DNA from: Actinomycetes bacterium
Lineage (GTDB): Bacteria > Actinomycetota > Acidimicrobiia > Acidimicrobiales > Bog-793
Assembly: GCA_021798275.1 (NCBI GenBank)
Contig: JAJZMK010000006.1
Span: 1-63,037, forward strand
Length of the DNA: 63,037 nt
Direction: 5' to 3'
The position numbers and the translations under genes are program-made. Each line of letters starts with the position of its first letter. Position 1 is the first letter of the stretch. The notes beneath the pieces are model-generated. The model was not told where the DNA came from and searched no databases. It was given only the letters and a program-made list of their open reading frames with translations. Shown here piece after piece: positions 1 through 9,044 of the stretch.

Positions 1-799
1 CTACTTGAAAAAAAGAGGGCCGTCTTTCTCCGTTGAATACGTTGTATGAGCCGTAAGCGCCGTCGATCGGTAAGGCTTGATCTTTCCTTGATATGCCTAC
101 TTTGTTCTTTCCGCTTCTTTGTTTTTGGGTTTTTGTAAGCAGCCTGTATGCTACATTGGTGATTTCATTTCCTTCGGTAAAGATCAGTTCAATTTCACTC
201 CCACTCGGCCAGTTTTTTTTAACAGGCGGGAGACATTCAAGGTTTGCTCTAGATATCAGACAATCTGTTATTGGTATAACATCATGACTGTGGCGCCTAC
301 GCATACCTAGTGACCCGTTTTTGTCGGCGATCAACCGAATCCTGTTTCTCCAGCGTAAGCCGTTGTCATCTGCAAAAGGTGGCTTTACCTTAAATTCTAC
401 ATCCATGTCCCCGATGAAATTCAGACATTGCTTGACGACTTCTTCTTTCATCTTGCGTTGGTAAGATAATTCGGCATGCTGGAAGTCGCACCCTCCACAG
501 CCAAAAGACCCGGCAAATTGGCATGGGGGAGCGACTCTGTGGGGATTTCGATCAACAATTTCCACTACTTCAGCGCGTCTGAAGTGCTTATTTACGGATG
601 TGATTTTTGCTTTTACCGTTTCGCCCGGCAAACCGTGGTTGACAAAGTAAACATTGCCGTCATTGTGACTTATACAAGCTCCGCCGTTTACAATTTTCTC
701 CAGGTGAAGCAGCACTTCATTGTCTATGTCGAGTGGTTTTTCCAAGGTGTTATTGTGGTCTTTAGACAGTTTCCGTAAGTTCTTGGATGGTAAGCGCAT
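1..799 (-). CDS. TrmA/RlmD-family 23S rRNA or tRNA uracil-5 methyltransferase, C-terminus cut by window edge
   Basis: This frame runs off the left edge and is therefore absent from the ORF track; I translated it by hand. An N-terminal TRAM-like OB fold (motif GLPGETVKAKI) is followed by the cysteine pattern PPC-x5-C-GGC and a later TDC. That pattern matches the [4Fe-4S]-binding cysteines of TrmA/RumA methyltransferases, which use SAM to make m5U in RNA. The visible part ends at SFFQV, which in this family precedes the SAM-binding domain, so the catalytic half lies outside the window. The first in-frame ATG (799) overlaps the end of the upstream diguanylate cyclase gene by 38 bp. A later GTG or TTG start is possible. 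Which RNA and which uridine it modifies cannot be told from this half. Confidence 0.85.
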   Translation of the reverse strand, partial: MRLPSKNLRKLSKDHNNTLEKPLDIDNEVLLHLEKIVNGGACISHNDGNVYFVNHGLPGETVKAKITSVNKHFRRAEVVEIVDRNPHRVAPPCQFAGSFGCGGCDFQHAELSYQRKMKEEVVKQCLNFIGDMDVEFKVKPPFADDNGLRWRNRIRLIADKNGSLGMRRRHSHDVIPITDCLISRANLECLPPVKKNWPSGSEIELIFTEGNEITNVAYRLLTKTQKQRSGKNKVGISRKDQALPIDGAYGSYNVFNGERRPSFFQV

Positions 800-2903
800 G
801 GCCAAATAACGGACCCTCGGCTTCGTTGTAGCCTATAGAGCTGAGCAGGTTGGCTTGTGTTCTGAGTCTTACACCTGATGCTATCGTGGCGATGTCAAGA
901 CCTGCACCCAGGCTGGCAACCGCTGCGGCGATGGCGGAACTTCCCGGTTGTTCATGTATCTGTTCTGTCAGGGTGGGATCTAATTTCAATCTTGATATGG
1001 GAAGCTTTGACAACAGATTAAAGCTCGACCATCCGGCACCCACGTTTGTCAATAGAACCAAAAAGCCCATTTTGGTCAATGCCACAATACTGTTAGCCGC
1101 AGCCGGCCCGGCATCAAGAAGTGCTTGCTCGTTAATTTCAAAGCAGAATAACTCTTTTTTCAGGCCGTAGGAGTTGACAGGAGAAGCGATGGTGGAGACT
1201 ATGGCTTCATCTACGAGCATGCGGTTGGCGATCGGTATACGAATGGCGCATTTTGGTATCAAAATTTTTTTATCCATTGTCGGGGTAAGGCTGTCCGAAA
1301 CGGACTTGCAAATATTATCCAGAATGGTAGCGTATAACTCACGCCCAAGGTTTATTTCGCAAGAGAAGGGCAAAATATCGGAAAAAGAGAGCGTCGTATC
1401 TTCCGGTATGTAGGTAATAAAACTTGCTGAAGCAGCCATTATCCTGTGACTTTCAAGAGAGACAACCGGTAAGAATGTGATACGGAGCTCTTTCTTATCA
1501 ATAATTTCATTCACTAGCTTCATCTTTGCCGAGCGTCCAAACATATCCTGCTTCATGACGTCGTCATAAATTTCAAATCTGTTCCCGCCACGCTCTTTTG
1601 CTTTATAGAGAGCGGAATCAGCTTCGTCGATCATAGTTGGTCCGTCGTTGTTCCTAGATAGAGAGATACCTATACTGGCCGATACGCTTACGGACGTTTC
1701 CGTCAGCGGAACAGGCTTATAGATGGCCCGTCTGACGCGCTCGGCTATTGATAAAGACGTAGTGATATCCAGAATTCCTTCCGCCAGCATCACGAATTCG
1801 TCACCACCAAAACGGGCTATGGTATCTCCGGGGCGCGTCACCTCTTTTAGTCTTTCGGCAACCGCTATGATAAGTTTATCGCCGGCGGTGTGTCCGTAGG
1901 TATCGTTAACTTTCTTAAAGCCATCTATATCGAGGTAGTAAAGAGCGATCGGGACTCCGGACCTTTTGGCTCTGGCAATAGCTATCTCCAAGTGGTCAAG
2001 CAATAGGGCGCGGTTGGCAAGTCCGGTGAGAGCGTCATGCGTGGCTTGGTAAGCCAGACTGGCATTTTCCTGTATCCTGGTGGTTACATCTCTGGCGTTG
2101 CCGACGATACCTTGGACTGCCGGATCTTCAAGATGATTGGAGGCTACAATCTCCAAGTGTCGCCAAGAGTTATCCCAAGCTCTGAGGCGTATGGAAATTT
2201 CCACCACGCTACCCAAGTTTTCCTGGAGGTACTGAACTTTCTCGGCGTTGGCCTCCAAATCCTCAGGGTGAATGTAATCCCTGAGGTAAGTGCCTATGGC
2301 GTCTTTTTCCGCCACGCCGGTTATTTCAAAGAAAGCCGGGCTGGCGTATTTGATGCGGCCTTCATTGTCACTCAAGGTAATCATATCCCCGGACCTTGCC
2401 ATAAGAGCAGAAAACCTATCAAAAGCCGCCTGTAGCTGATTATTGTGTTCCTGGAGATCGGTGATATCCATAAAAGTAGCTATGACACCGACTTCTTGTG
2501 CCGAGAGCCTTATTGGCTTTGTATTGGCAATCGTCCATAATCGCTTGAACTTGCCATCGGCGGAGGGAACATCTATACCGATGGTAATGCGATTCATCGC
2601 CTCTCCCGTGGAGAGGGTTTTGAGTATGGGACTGTCTTCTTTCTCCCAGGCTGTGCCGTCTAAGTGATAAGTGGCGGAAATGTGCTCCAAAGCATTGACG
2701 CCGACGATGTTCTCTTGATCGGCATTGAGCATATTGCAGGCGGCTTGATTGACAGCTATTATGCGACCCGTGTGGTCGTGGATTATAACGCCATGCTCAA
2801 GACCTTCTATGACCGCACGATAATCTACTTCATCAGTGCGTATTTCATCAGTGCGGATTTCATCAGAGCGTGTAGCTCCCGATTTTTCTTTTGCTGTTAT
2901 CAT
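762..2903 (-). CDS. PAS-PAS-GGDEF protein with degenerate EAL domain (diguanylate cyclase)
   Basis: Two PAS sensor domains (about residues 30-145 and 160-285 of the chosen protein) precede a GGDEF domain with the intact motif RFGGDEF, so c-di-GMP synthesis is expected. The C-terminal 250 residues align by eye to EAL domains. However, the EAL signature is replaced by MAASASF, and the region around LKLDPTLTEQI lacks the usual catalytic residues, so phosphodiesterase activity is unlikely. No membrane segment or signal peptide is seen, suggesting a cytosolic sensor. The ORF track starts at 2993, but that start would overlap the upstream gene by 65 bp. The ATG at 2903 (MITAKEKSG) leaves a 25-bp gap and is preferred. 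A 15-bp tandem repeat near the start encodes DEIRTDEIRTDE. It is probably cotranscribed with 2929-3537. Confidence 0.9.
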   Translation of the reverse strand: MITAKEKSGATRSDEIRTDEIRTDEVDYRAVIEGLEHGVIIHDHTGRIIAVNQAACNMLNADQENIVGVNALEHISATYHLDGTAWEKEDSPILKTLSTGEAMNRITIGIDVPSADGKFKRLWTIANTKPIRLSAQEVGVIATFMDITDLQEHNNQLQAAFDRFSALMARSGDMITLSDNEGRIKYASPAFFEITGVAEKDAIGTYLRDYIHPEDLEANAEKVQYLQENLGSVVEISIRLRAWDNSWRHLEIVASNHLEDPAVQGIVGNARDVTTRIQENASLAYQATHDALTGLANRALLLDHLEIAIARAKRSGVPIALYYLDIDGFKKVNDTYGHTAGDKLIIAVAERLKEVTRPGDTIARFGGDEFVMLAEGILDITTSLSIAERVRRAIYKPVPLTETSVSVSASIGISLSRNNDGPTMIDEADSALYKAKERGGNRFEIYDDVMKQDMFGRSAKMKLVNEIIDKKELRITFLPVVSLESHRIMAASASFITYIPEDTTLSFSDILPFSCEINLGRELYATILDNICKSVSDSLTPTMDKKILIPKCAIRIPIANRMLVDEAIVSTIASPVNSYGLKKELFCFEINEQALLDAGPAAANSIVALTKMGFLVLLTNVGAGWSSFNLLSKLPISRLKLDPTLTEQIHEQPGSSAIAAAVASLGAGLDIATIASGVRLRTQANLLSSIGYNEAEGPLFGHALTIQELTETV
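2829..2873. repeat. 15-bp tandem repeat inside the GGDEF gene
   Basis: Three imperfect copies of tcatcagtgcgtatt (plus strand) encode SDEIR/TDEIR/TDEVD near the N-terminus of the GGDEF protein. Unit length is a multiple of three, so copy-number change would keep the frame. Confidence 0.7.
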
Positions 2904-2928
2904 ATCGATGTTCAGATACCTCTGCTGC

Positions 2929-3537
2929 TTATTCCCCGGAGTCGTCGTCTTCAACTTGATAAAAAGGTAAATCAAGGTCAGCCAGCCTGACAAGCCCCGA
3001 GGCTATCAAACCCGCCAACATCATAACCTGATTTTCCAATCGGTCTCTTCCTTCAAGGGCAGTCTCCTCTAATCTCAGTACCGATTGGAGTGAAATTTCA
3101 ATAGCCGCTTGCGATGTAGCTTTATTAGAACTGTACACCTCTTCAGAGCGCGGGTCTGTGAATTCTAAAATTTCTTCACCCATGGTGGCCGTCAAGCCAT
3201 CCAGTGCGGAAAGTATCAATTTGGGATTTGGTAGTTCCCTTAATCTCTGCAATCTCAAAGTGACTTCAAGAGCAATTTCAATGGTCTCCGTGGAAGGCTC
3301 TCCTATGGTCCACGAGCGATAAGCGCTTTGGCTCCATGTCGGCCACTCTAACGTTATATCGGCGCGCACCCTAGGCGGAGATTGTTCGCCGGGAAGACTG
3401 TAAGAGGTTTCAAAAGAAAGGTCTCCCGATAAAATATCGGACAAAAGTCTTTCCTCAATTTGCTGTGGTTCCAGAAGGCTTTGCTCTAAAGCAGACTTCA
3501 GTTGATAGATTACTCTGAGAAAAATATGATCAAACAT
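2929..3537 (-). CDS. Hypothetical protein upstream of the GGDEF gene
   Basis: This is a 202-residue acidic protein that I do not recognise. It is predicted soluble, with no signal peptide or membrane span. It has an N-terminal helix-rich part, a middle segment with alternating polar and hydrophobic residues (RVRADITLEWPTWS) and a long helical region rich in Leu and Glu, ending in an acidic tail (VEDDDSGE). It starts at ATG 3537 and ends 25 bp before the preferred start of the GGDEF protein, in the same direction. The two probably form an operon, and the protein may be a partner of the c-di-GMP enzyme. That link is inference from position only. Confidence 0.7.
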   Translation of the reverse strand: MFDHIFLRVIYQLKSALEQSLLEPQQIEERLLSDILSGDLSFETSYSLPGEQSPPRVRADITLEWPTWSQSAYRSWTIGEPSTETIEIALEVTLRLQRLRELPNPKLILSALDGLTATMGEEILEFTDPRSEEVYSSNKATSQAAIEISLQSVLRLEETALEGRDRLENQVMMLAGLIASGLVRLADLDLPFYQVEDDDSGE

Positions 3538-3691
3538 TTATATATTACGCTAATCAAATTTTATGGATCCGGTATCGATAAATTGTACTTTTCTGATAAC
3601 CGATATTTTTTATATTAACAACTTAATGCAAAAGGATTACTTCTCCTGTATTCTTCGAACAAAGACTATGGTGTCCAGATCGCGGGGTCAG

Positions 3692-4555
3692 ATGTTGACG
3701 GAAACAACAAATACATGGCTCAAGAGGGGATTCTTGCTGTATGCGCATCAGGGAGGTGCTTTGGATGCGCCGGCAAGTACGCTATTTGCTATGGAACAGG
3801 CTCTTCAAAGCGGGGCCAACGGTATTGAATTAGACGTCCACCGCACCAGAGACGGCGTGTTGGTGGTCAGCCATGATCCGGTTGTGGATACCACGACGAA
3901 CGGCAGCGGAGCCATAGCGGATCTGGATTATGAATATATATCACGATTGAATAACGCTTATTATTTTACAGAAGAGACGCCTTCTTCTCCGGAATCATAT
4001 CCTTATAGGGATATTGGGGCAAATAATCCCAAGTTTTCCGTGGCGCGCCTTGAAGAAGTGCTTTCCTGCTTTCCTGATGTGGTGTTAAATCTTGATATCA
4101 AACAGACATTTCCGGCTGTAACACCTTACGAAGAGCAGTTGGCTTTAATGTTGCGACACTACGGGCGCCAAGAGAATACGATAGTGGCATCTTTCCACGA
4201 CAAGGCCATAGAGAGATTCTCGGAAGTAGCTCCCGAGTTCGCCACTGCCCCCGGAGCTGCGGAGATGGCTATGTACGGTAAAGCGTTTTTTGGCGGCACG
4301 GCCATCAGTAAATCGATTACCCGTCATGTTGCCCTACAAGTTCCGGCCAAAGTGGGAAGCATGGATATCATAAGCAAAAGCTTTGTGGAAACAGCCCATG
4401 AACTCGGATTGGCTATTCATGTCTGGACGATTAACGACGAAAAAACCGCTTTGGAGCTGTTGGATACCAAAGTAGATGCCATAATGACGGACAGGCCAAA
4501 AGCATTAGCCAATATTGACAAACTGAAATCACTGCTGGATACCTCTTCTAGATGA
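3692..4555 (+). CDS. Glycerophosphodiester phosphodiesterase (GDPD family)
   Basis: The protein hydrolyses glycerophosphodiesters to an alcohol and glycerol-3-phosphate. The TIM-barrel signature is clear: AHQGG near the N-terminus, then GANGIELDVHRTRDG and VVSHDP, which carry the metal-binding Glu/Asp and the catalytic His of the family. Later strands LNLDIK and HVWTINDE and the end motif DAIMTDRP also fit GDPD enzymes. The ORF track begins at 3563, but the first 43 residues are unlike the family. ATG 3692 is preferred because it follows a GGGG run and leaves about 17 residues before the first conserved strand; ATG 3668 is the alternative. No signal peptide is seen. It is divergent from 2929-3537. 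Confidence 0.88.
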   Translation: MLTETTNTWLKRGFLLYAHQGGALDAPASTLFAMEQALQSGANGIELDVHRTRDGVLVVSHDPVVDTTTNGSGAIADLDYEYISRLNNAYYFTEETPSSPESYPYRDIGANNPKFSVARLEEVLSCFPDVVLNLDIKQTFPAVTPYEEQLALMLRHYGRQENTIVASFHDKAIERFSEVAPEFATAPGAAEMAMYGKAFFGGTAISKSITRHVALQVPAKVGSMDIISKSFVETAHELGLAIHVWTINDEKTALELLDTKVDAIMTDRPKALANIDKLKSLLDTSSR

Positions 4556-4678
4556 GGTAGAAACGACAAAAGAATATTTTATGGACGTGATCAGTAATTT
4601 CAGGTACAACTCACCATAGTGGTTTGTAGCACTATTTGGCGTAACTATATATGCATTACCTCACTGTATTGATAAATA

Positions 4679-4762
4679 TCAACCGCGACCACAGTTTGGT
4701 TTTTTACCGTGATTAGCGCTTTTCTTTTTTCTGAGTTTTCTCTTGTTTGTTCTTTTTGACAT
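4679..4762 (-). CDS. Large-subunit ribosomal protein bL37 (27 aa), missed by the ORF track
   Basis: A minus-strand ATG at 4762 opens a 27-codon frame ending in TGA at 4679. The peptide begins MSKRTNKRKLRKKK and ends SANHGKKPNCGRG. It is extremely basic, and the ANHGK(R/K)PN core is what I recall of bL37, the roughly 24-residue protein found in mycobacterial 50S subunits. The same-strand and opposite-strand neighbours leave this gap otherwise empty. Upstream is only a weak purine run (atagagct), so the ribosome-binding site is not convincing. The call rests on remembered family sequence, not on a search. Confidence 0.75.
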   Translation of the reverse strand: MSKRTNKRKLRKKKSANHGKKPNCGRG

Positions 4763-4937
4763 AGCTCTATGATACTACTCGATAAACTCAAGTGAATTTA
4801 TCACTTTGTGACATTGTCCAAAAGATTATCAAAAGTAACTTTGCCTGGCTACAAGATAGTCTTGTAGCTGGATATATGGTAGTCTACTGCTAAGGTATTA
4901 GACGAAGTAGATGAGGCTGTAAGCGGAGGCTTCCCAA

Positions 4938-5282
4938 TTGTCCTGGCTGATATACAACGGACAAGTTATTGCCAGTATCGAAGAGAGAAAACGCGGCTTT
5001 TATGAGGTTTTCCAGAGTTGCGGTAGGAAGTTGACAGGTGTAAATGGCGTCATCATGACAGGATCGGTGTTTCTGCTTCATAATATCGGATCCTCACTGG
5101 AGGTAGACATCATAGTTCTGGACGAACAATTTTCTGTCAAAAAATTGAAATTCTTAAAAGGTAATAGATTTGCTTTTGTCGGTAAAAAATCCAAATACGT
5201 CCTGCTGGGATCCAAAAAATCATTGGCGAAATATAATATTCAAGTGGGGGACATTTTAAAAATTGTCTCTGAAGGTTTTTGA
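4938..5282 (+). CDS. DUF192 (UPF0127) family protein
   Basis: This small protein (114 residues) matches the DUF192 layout by eye: a first strand, then LLHNIGSSLEVDIIVLD in place of the usual H/F-xM-x-PLDxxFLD, and a final YNIQVGDILKI like the family's end motif GxxxGD. DUF192 proteins are small beta-rich proteins, often secreted, with no settled function. This one has no signal peptide. It starts at TTG, supported by a perfect GGAGG (4925-4929) 8 nt upstream. It precedes rsmI by about 117 bp on the same strand. The similarity is modest. Confidence 0.6.
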   Translation: MSWLIYNGQVIASIEERKRGFYEVFQSCGRKLTGVNGVIMTGSVFLLHNIGSSLEVDIIVLDEQFSVKKLKFLKGNRFAFVGKKSKYVLLGSKKSLAKYNIQVGDILKIVSEGF

Positions 5283-5399
5283 GATAGCTGCCTTTCGGAT
5301 AAAAGGCCGGTACGGTCTTTTCTGGCTGCAACAAAACTCCGTTGTGTTATATAAGCGTAAAGTCTTACCGGCATCTCGTAAAGGTATAGGATATCTCCG

Positions 5400-6248
5400 G
5401 TGATCGGTACCCTTTATATCGTGTCAACCCCTATAGGCAATTTGCAAGATATGACAGAAAGAGCGCGCAAGGTATTGGCTGATTGCGACGTCGTCTGCTG
5501 TGAAGATACAAGACATTCAGGGATGCTATTAAAAAAGTTGGGTATCAACGCTAAAAAGCTGCTTTCCGTACATAAATTGAATGAAGCTTCCAAGGCCGAC
5601 GTAATCGTTGAGATGCTGTTAAAAGGATCCGACATAGCTTTGATCTCCGATGCGGGAACCCCTTTGATATCAGATCCCGGAGAGAGGGTTGTGCAAAGCG
5701 CAGTTAGTGCCGGGATAGAGGTGGTAGCCATTCCGGGGGCATCGTCGGTATTGGCGGCGTTGGTGGTAAGCGGATTTGAACTTGATCGGTGGAGTTTTGA
5801 GGGTTTTTTGGAGCGAAAAGGCCCGGAGCGTAAAGCCCAGTTATCAAGGCTTAAATTCAGTACCGGCGTTACACTGTTCTTTGAATCTCCCAATAGAATA
5901 GCTAAGTCAGCGTTTGAATTGGCAGGCTATTGCGAACCGGAACGACGGATTGTGATAGCCAGAGAGCTGACGAAAATGCACGAAGAAATTTGGCGGGGAA
6001 CTGTTATGGATATTTCCGAGCGCTTTATCGCCAAAGTTCCAACCAAAGGTGAAATTATTTTAGTGGTCGATAAATTTCATGGGAAGATCTCAGATCCCTA
6101 TGGTTTCGGGAACACTTTGTCCATGTTAGAAAAACTTTTCCGTTCCGGATATAGCCGTCACGATGCCTTGGCCATCGTTACGTTATTGACAGAGAGAGGG
6201 CATAAGGAAGCTTACGATATCTCGTTAGACATCTGGAATAACAGATAA
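5400..6248 (+). CDS. rsmI: 16S rRNA (cytidine1402-2'-O)-methyltransferase RsmI
   Basis: RsmI uses SAM to 2'-O-methylate C1402 in the decoding centre of 16S rRNA. The protein has the tetrapyrrole-methylase fold motifs: LYIVSTPIGNLQDMTERA at the N-terminus, VVCCEDTRHSG, LISDAGTPLISDPG and VVAIPGASSVLAAL. Its length of 282 residues is typical. It starts at GTG 5400, and no ATG lies before the conserved N-terminus. It is followed 10 bp later by metG on the same strand. The pairing rsmI-metG-tatD is common in actinobacteria and suggests a translation and housekeeping operon. Confidence 0.95.
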   Translation: MIGTLYIVSTPIGNLQDMTERARKVLADCDVVCCEDTRHSGMLLKKLGINAKKLLSVHKLNEASKADVIVEMLLKGSDIALISDAGTPLISDPGERVVQSAVSAGIEVVAIPGASSVLAALVVSGFELDRWSFEGFLERKGPERKAQLSRLKFSTGVTLFFESPNRIAKSAFELAGYCEPERRIVIARELTKMHEEIWRGTVMDISERFIAKVPTKGEIILVVDKFHGKISDPYGFGNTLSMLEKLFRSGYSRHDALAIVTLLTERGHKEAYDISLDIWNNR

Positions 6249-6258
6249 TTTTAAATTT

Positions 6259-7866
6259 ATGGACGCAAGTGGTCAATCTGGTAATACACTCGCCATAGTG
6301 AGTAAGCATTTTTATATAACTACGCCAATCTATTATGTCAACGATAGACCGCACTTAGGCACGGCATACACGATGGTGATAGCCGATGCTTTGGCCCGCT
6401 GGCATAGATTGATAGGCGATGACGTATTTTTCTTAACAGGAACCGACGAGCACGGACAAAAGATCGCCAATGCGGCTGCGGAAAAATCACTTTCTCCGCA
6501 GGCATGGGTAGATGAGGCTAGCCTCTGGTTTAAAGACGCTTGGAAAGCGCTGAACATCTCCAACGACGTGTTTATAAGAACCACAGAGGAGCGCCACCAC
6601 AAAGCGGTTCATCAATTTATGCAAAATATTTTTGATAACGGCTACATATATAAAGGCAATTATCAAGGATGGTATTGCGTAGCATGTGAAGCTTATTATC
6701 AGGAAGAGGAATTGCTCCCAGGCCAGCTATGTCCTCAGCACCTCAAAGATGTGAAGTGGATGGTAGAGGAGAATTACTTCTTTGCTCTATCGAAATTTGA
6801 GGACCGTTTACTGCAATTATATGCAGATCGCCAAGATATGATCACACCTCCTTCTAGGTATAACGAGATCGTATCTCAGTTGCGACAAGGGCTTCGTGAC
6901 ATATCGATTACGCGAACATCGATTGATTGGGGCGTCAAAGTACCTTGGGATAAAGACCATGTATTTTATGTCTGGTGTGACGCTCTGGTCAATTATCTTA
7001 CAGCCATAGGTTATCCAAAAGACCAAGATCAAATGGACACCTGGTGGCCCAATGTCCATCACCTGGTAGGTAAAGACATAATTAAATTTCACTGTATTTG
7101 GTGGCCAGCTCTTTGTATGGCGGCAGGTTTGAATCCACCCAATCATATTCTTGCGCATGGATGGCTACTTGTTTCTGGTGAAAAAATGTCTAAATCCCGT
7201 CTAAATCAAATTGATGCCGCCCGTTACGGAGAGCACGTTGGGGTGGAACCTTTGCGCTATCATTTGTTGCGTGAGATACCGCTTGGAGCTGACTCCGACT
7301 TTTCAGAAGAAGGGCTGATATCTCGCTACAATTCCGATTTGGCCAATAATTTAGGGAACCTACTGGCCAGGGTTGTTACGCTAGTACAAAATAAGTACTC
7401 CGGCGTAATACCAGATAACGACGTATGTAACCCCACTTGTGAGATGAAAGCTATTATTAATGCCACCGCCAGAGATGCGGCTTTGGCTTGGAATAACTTT
7501 ACGCCCGATCAGGCTTTGACGCACACCTGGAATCTTATCCGTGAGGTGAACTCTCTTTTGGAGTCCAACGAACCGTGGAAAATGTCTCCCGGTGAGAAAC
7601 TCGGACATATTTTAACGGATGCTTTGGAGGCTTTACAACTCATAGCGGTAATGTCGTATCCGGCCATACCTGAATCTGCAAATGAAATATGGCGCAGATT
7701 GGCTCTGCCCGGTGACATCGAAAACGCAATTACTAATGTGCCGGCGCTACTTGCCATGTTGACAGAAGAAAGCATAGGCGAGACATATGCAGTTGTGAAT
7801 TATAAAATAGCTGGCAATCAAGTAGTTTTGGGTCCCGCCCTTTTCCCCAGGCGTAAAGCCGGATGA
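6259..7866 (+). CDS. metG: Methionyl-tRNA synthetase
   Basis: This enzyme charges tRNA-Met. The class I HIGH motif appears as RPHLGTAY and the KMSKS loop as GEKMSKSRLNQ. A metal-knuckle region (YCVACEAYYQEEE...LCPQH) lies in the connective domain. It has 535 residues and lacks the C-terminal tRNA-binding (Arc1p-like) extension, as in the shorter actinobacterial form. The chosen ATG (6259) is 10 bp after the rsmI stop and has no strong SD, so it may be translated by coupling. A GTG 13 codons further (6298) is a possible start close to the first conserved strand (KHFYITTPIYY). Confidence 0.95.
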   Translation: MDASGQSGNTLAIVSKHFYITTPIYYVNDRPHLGTAYTMVIADALARWHRLIGDDVFFLTGTDEHGQKIANAAAEKSLSPQAWVDEASLWFKDAWKALNISNDVFIRTTEERHHKAVHQFMQNIFDNGYIYKGNYQGWYCVACEAYYQEEELLPGQLCPQHLKDVKWMVEENYFFALSKFEDRLLQLYADRQDMITPPSRYNEIVSQLRQGLRDISITRTSIDWGVKVPWDKDHVFYVWCDALVNYLTAIGYPKDQDQMDTWWPNVHHLVGKDIIKFHCIWWPALCMAAGLNPPNHILAHGWLLVSGEKMSKSRLNQIDAARYGEHVGVEPLRYHLLREIPLGADSDFSEEGLISRYNSDLANNLGNLLARVVTLVQNKYSGVIPDNDVCNPTCEMKAIINATARDAALAWNNFTPDQALTHTWNLIREVNSLLESNEPWKMSPGEKLGHILTDALEALQLIAVMSYPAIPESANEIWRRLALPGDIENAITNVPALLAMLTEESIGETYAVVNYKIAGNQVVLGPALFPRRKAG

Positions 7867-8026
7867 CGAAAAAAGAATTGCTGTTTGCGATACAAAGTCC
7901 ATATATTTTATGTGTCATCTGCCGCCGTAAAAGCCCGCTAATGTGGGAAAATATACAAGCTTGCAAATTCATAAGTGATTCGTTGAATCTTTTTGGACGA
8001 GAAGAGATAATAGGTGTGATAACCAA

Positions 8027-8923
8027 GTGAGTTGGATAGATACCCATTGCCATCTGGAAGATTCTATAGAACTTGCCGCTATATTGGCGCAAGCTACTTT
8101 AGCCAATGTCAAGAGCATGATAACGGTTGGCACCGATATAGGTTCTTCCTTGCAGACCGTAAGTCTGGCATCGGCTATAGCAACCGCTAAAGAAAGCGGA
8201 ATGGATTTGCGGCAATTCGTCAAAAAGCGCTTTCAAGACGCCAGCGCGGCCGACATTCTGCTGTCAAAGAGCCCTTACGATGAAAACGATATCTTGGATC
8301 TACCTGACATATGGGCCGTTGTGGGGGTTCATCCACATGAAGCCAAAAATGGCGTTGCTCCTCTTTACGATATTGTCGGAGGCCTGGATGAGTCTGGCAA
8401 AGGCCATACTGGTTCCGTGGTGGCAATCGGTGAATGCGGACTTGACTATTACTATGGAAATTCTCCGGTAGAGGATCAAAAGAGAGCATTTACGGAGCAA
8501 ATCTTACTTGCTCACCGATTGGATCTGTCGCTGGTGATACACACCCGAGATGCTTGGCAAGATACGTTTGAAATTCTAAGTGAACACAAATTGCCGACCA
8601 ATACTATAATTCATTGCTTTACCGGAACCGTGTCGGAAGCACGAAGGCTGATAGACATGGGGGCTTATATCTCATTTAGCGGTATAGTCACCTTTAAAAA
8701 CGCTTTGGATATACAGGATGCGGCAAAGTTTTGTCCCATGGACAGGATCTTGGTGGAAACAGATTCTCCATACCTAACCCCCGTTCCTCATAGAGGCATT
8801 AAAAATCAGCCCGGCTTTGTCGGTCTCGTGGGAGCTAAAATAGCCGAGATAAAAGGTATAGGCGTAGATCAAGTGGCCGAGCAAACACTAAACAACGCTA
8901 GGCAAGCCTTTTCCTTGCTCTAA
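8027..8923 (+). CDS. tatD: TatD-family metal-dependent DNase/hydrolase
   Basis: The amidohydrolase-like TIM barrel shows all metal ligands: DTHCHL, GECGLDYYY, VIHTRDA, IIHCFTG and ETDSPYLTP. TatD enzymes are magnesium-dependent 3'-5' exonucleases/deoxyribonucleases of the cytosol. It begins at GTG 8027, where the first conserved motif follows within five residues. Between the second strand and GVHPHEA there is an insertion of about 40 residues (KESGMDLRQF...ENDILDL) compared with E. coli TatD. It follows metG by 160 bp, a typical pairing. Confidence 0.93.
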   Translation: MSWIDTHCHLEDSIELAAILAQATLANVKSMITVGTDIGSSLQTVSLASAIATAKESGMDLRQFVKKRFQDASAADILLSKSPYDENDILDLPDIWAVVGVHPHEAKNGVAPLYDIVGGLDESGKGHTGSVVAIGECGLDYYYGNSPVEDQKRAFTEQILLAHRLDLSLVIHTRDAWQDTFEILSEHKLPTNTIIHCFTGTVSEARRLIDMGAYISFSGIVTFKNALDIQDAAKFCPMDRILVETDSPYLTPVPHRGIKNQPGFVGLVGAKIAEIKGIGVDQVAEQTLNNARQAFSLL

Positions 8924-9044
8924 CCTTGCTCTTTCGCCATGTCTTGTTGCGGTCTGTCCTAAGAGCGAACAGAGTATGTAAAGCTTAGAAAGCGATAAAA
9001 CTACCTTCTTGAGGGTACTCGTTTTTAGCTATCTGCTCCACACC

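Noticed and set aside
2904-2993. Longer N-terminus of the GGDEF protein
   Set aside because: It would overlap the upstream gene and adds a non-conserved stretch. ATG 2903 is a better start.
5414-5893. 159-residue minus-strand ORF
   Set aside because: It is antisense to the well-supported rsmI and shows no domain features.
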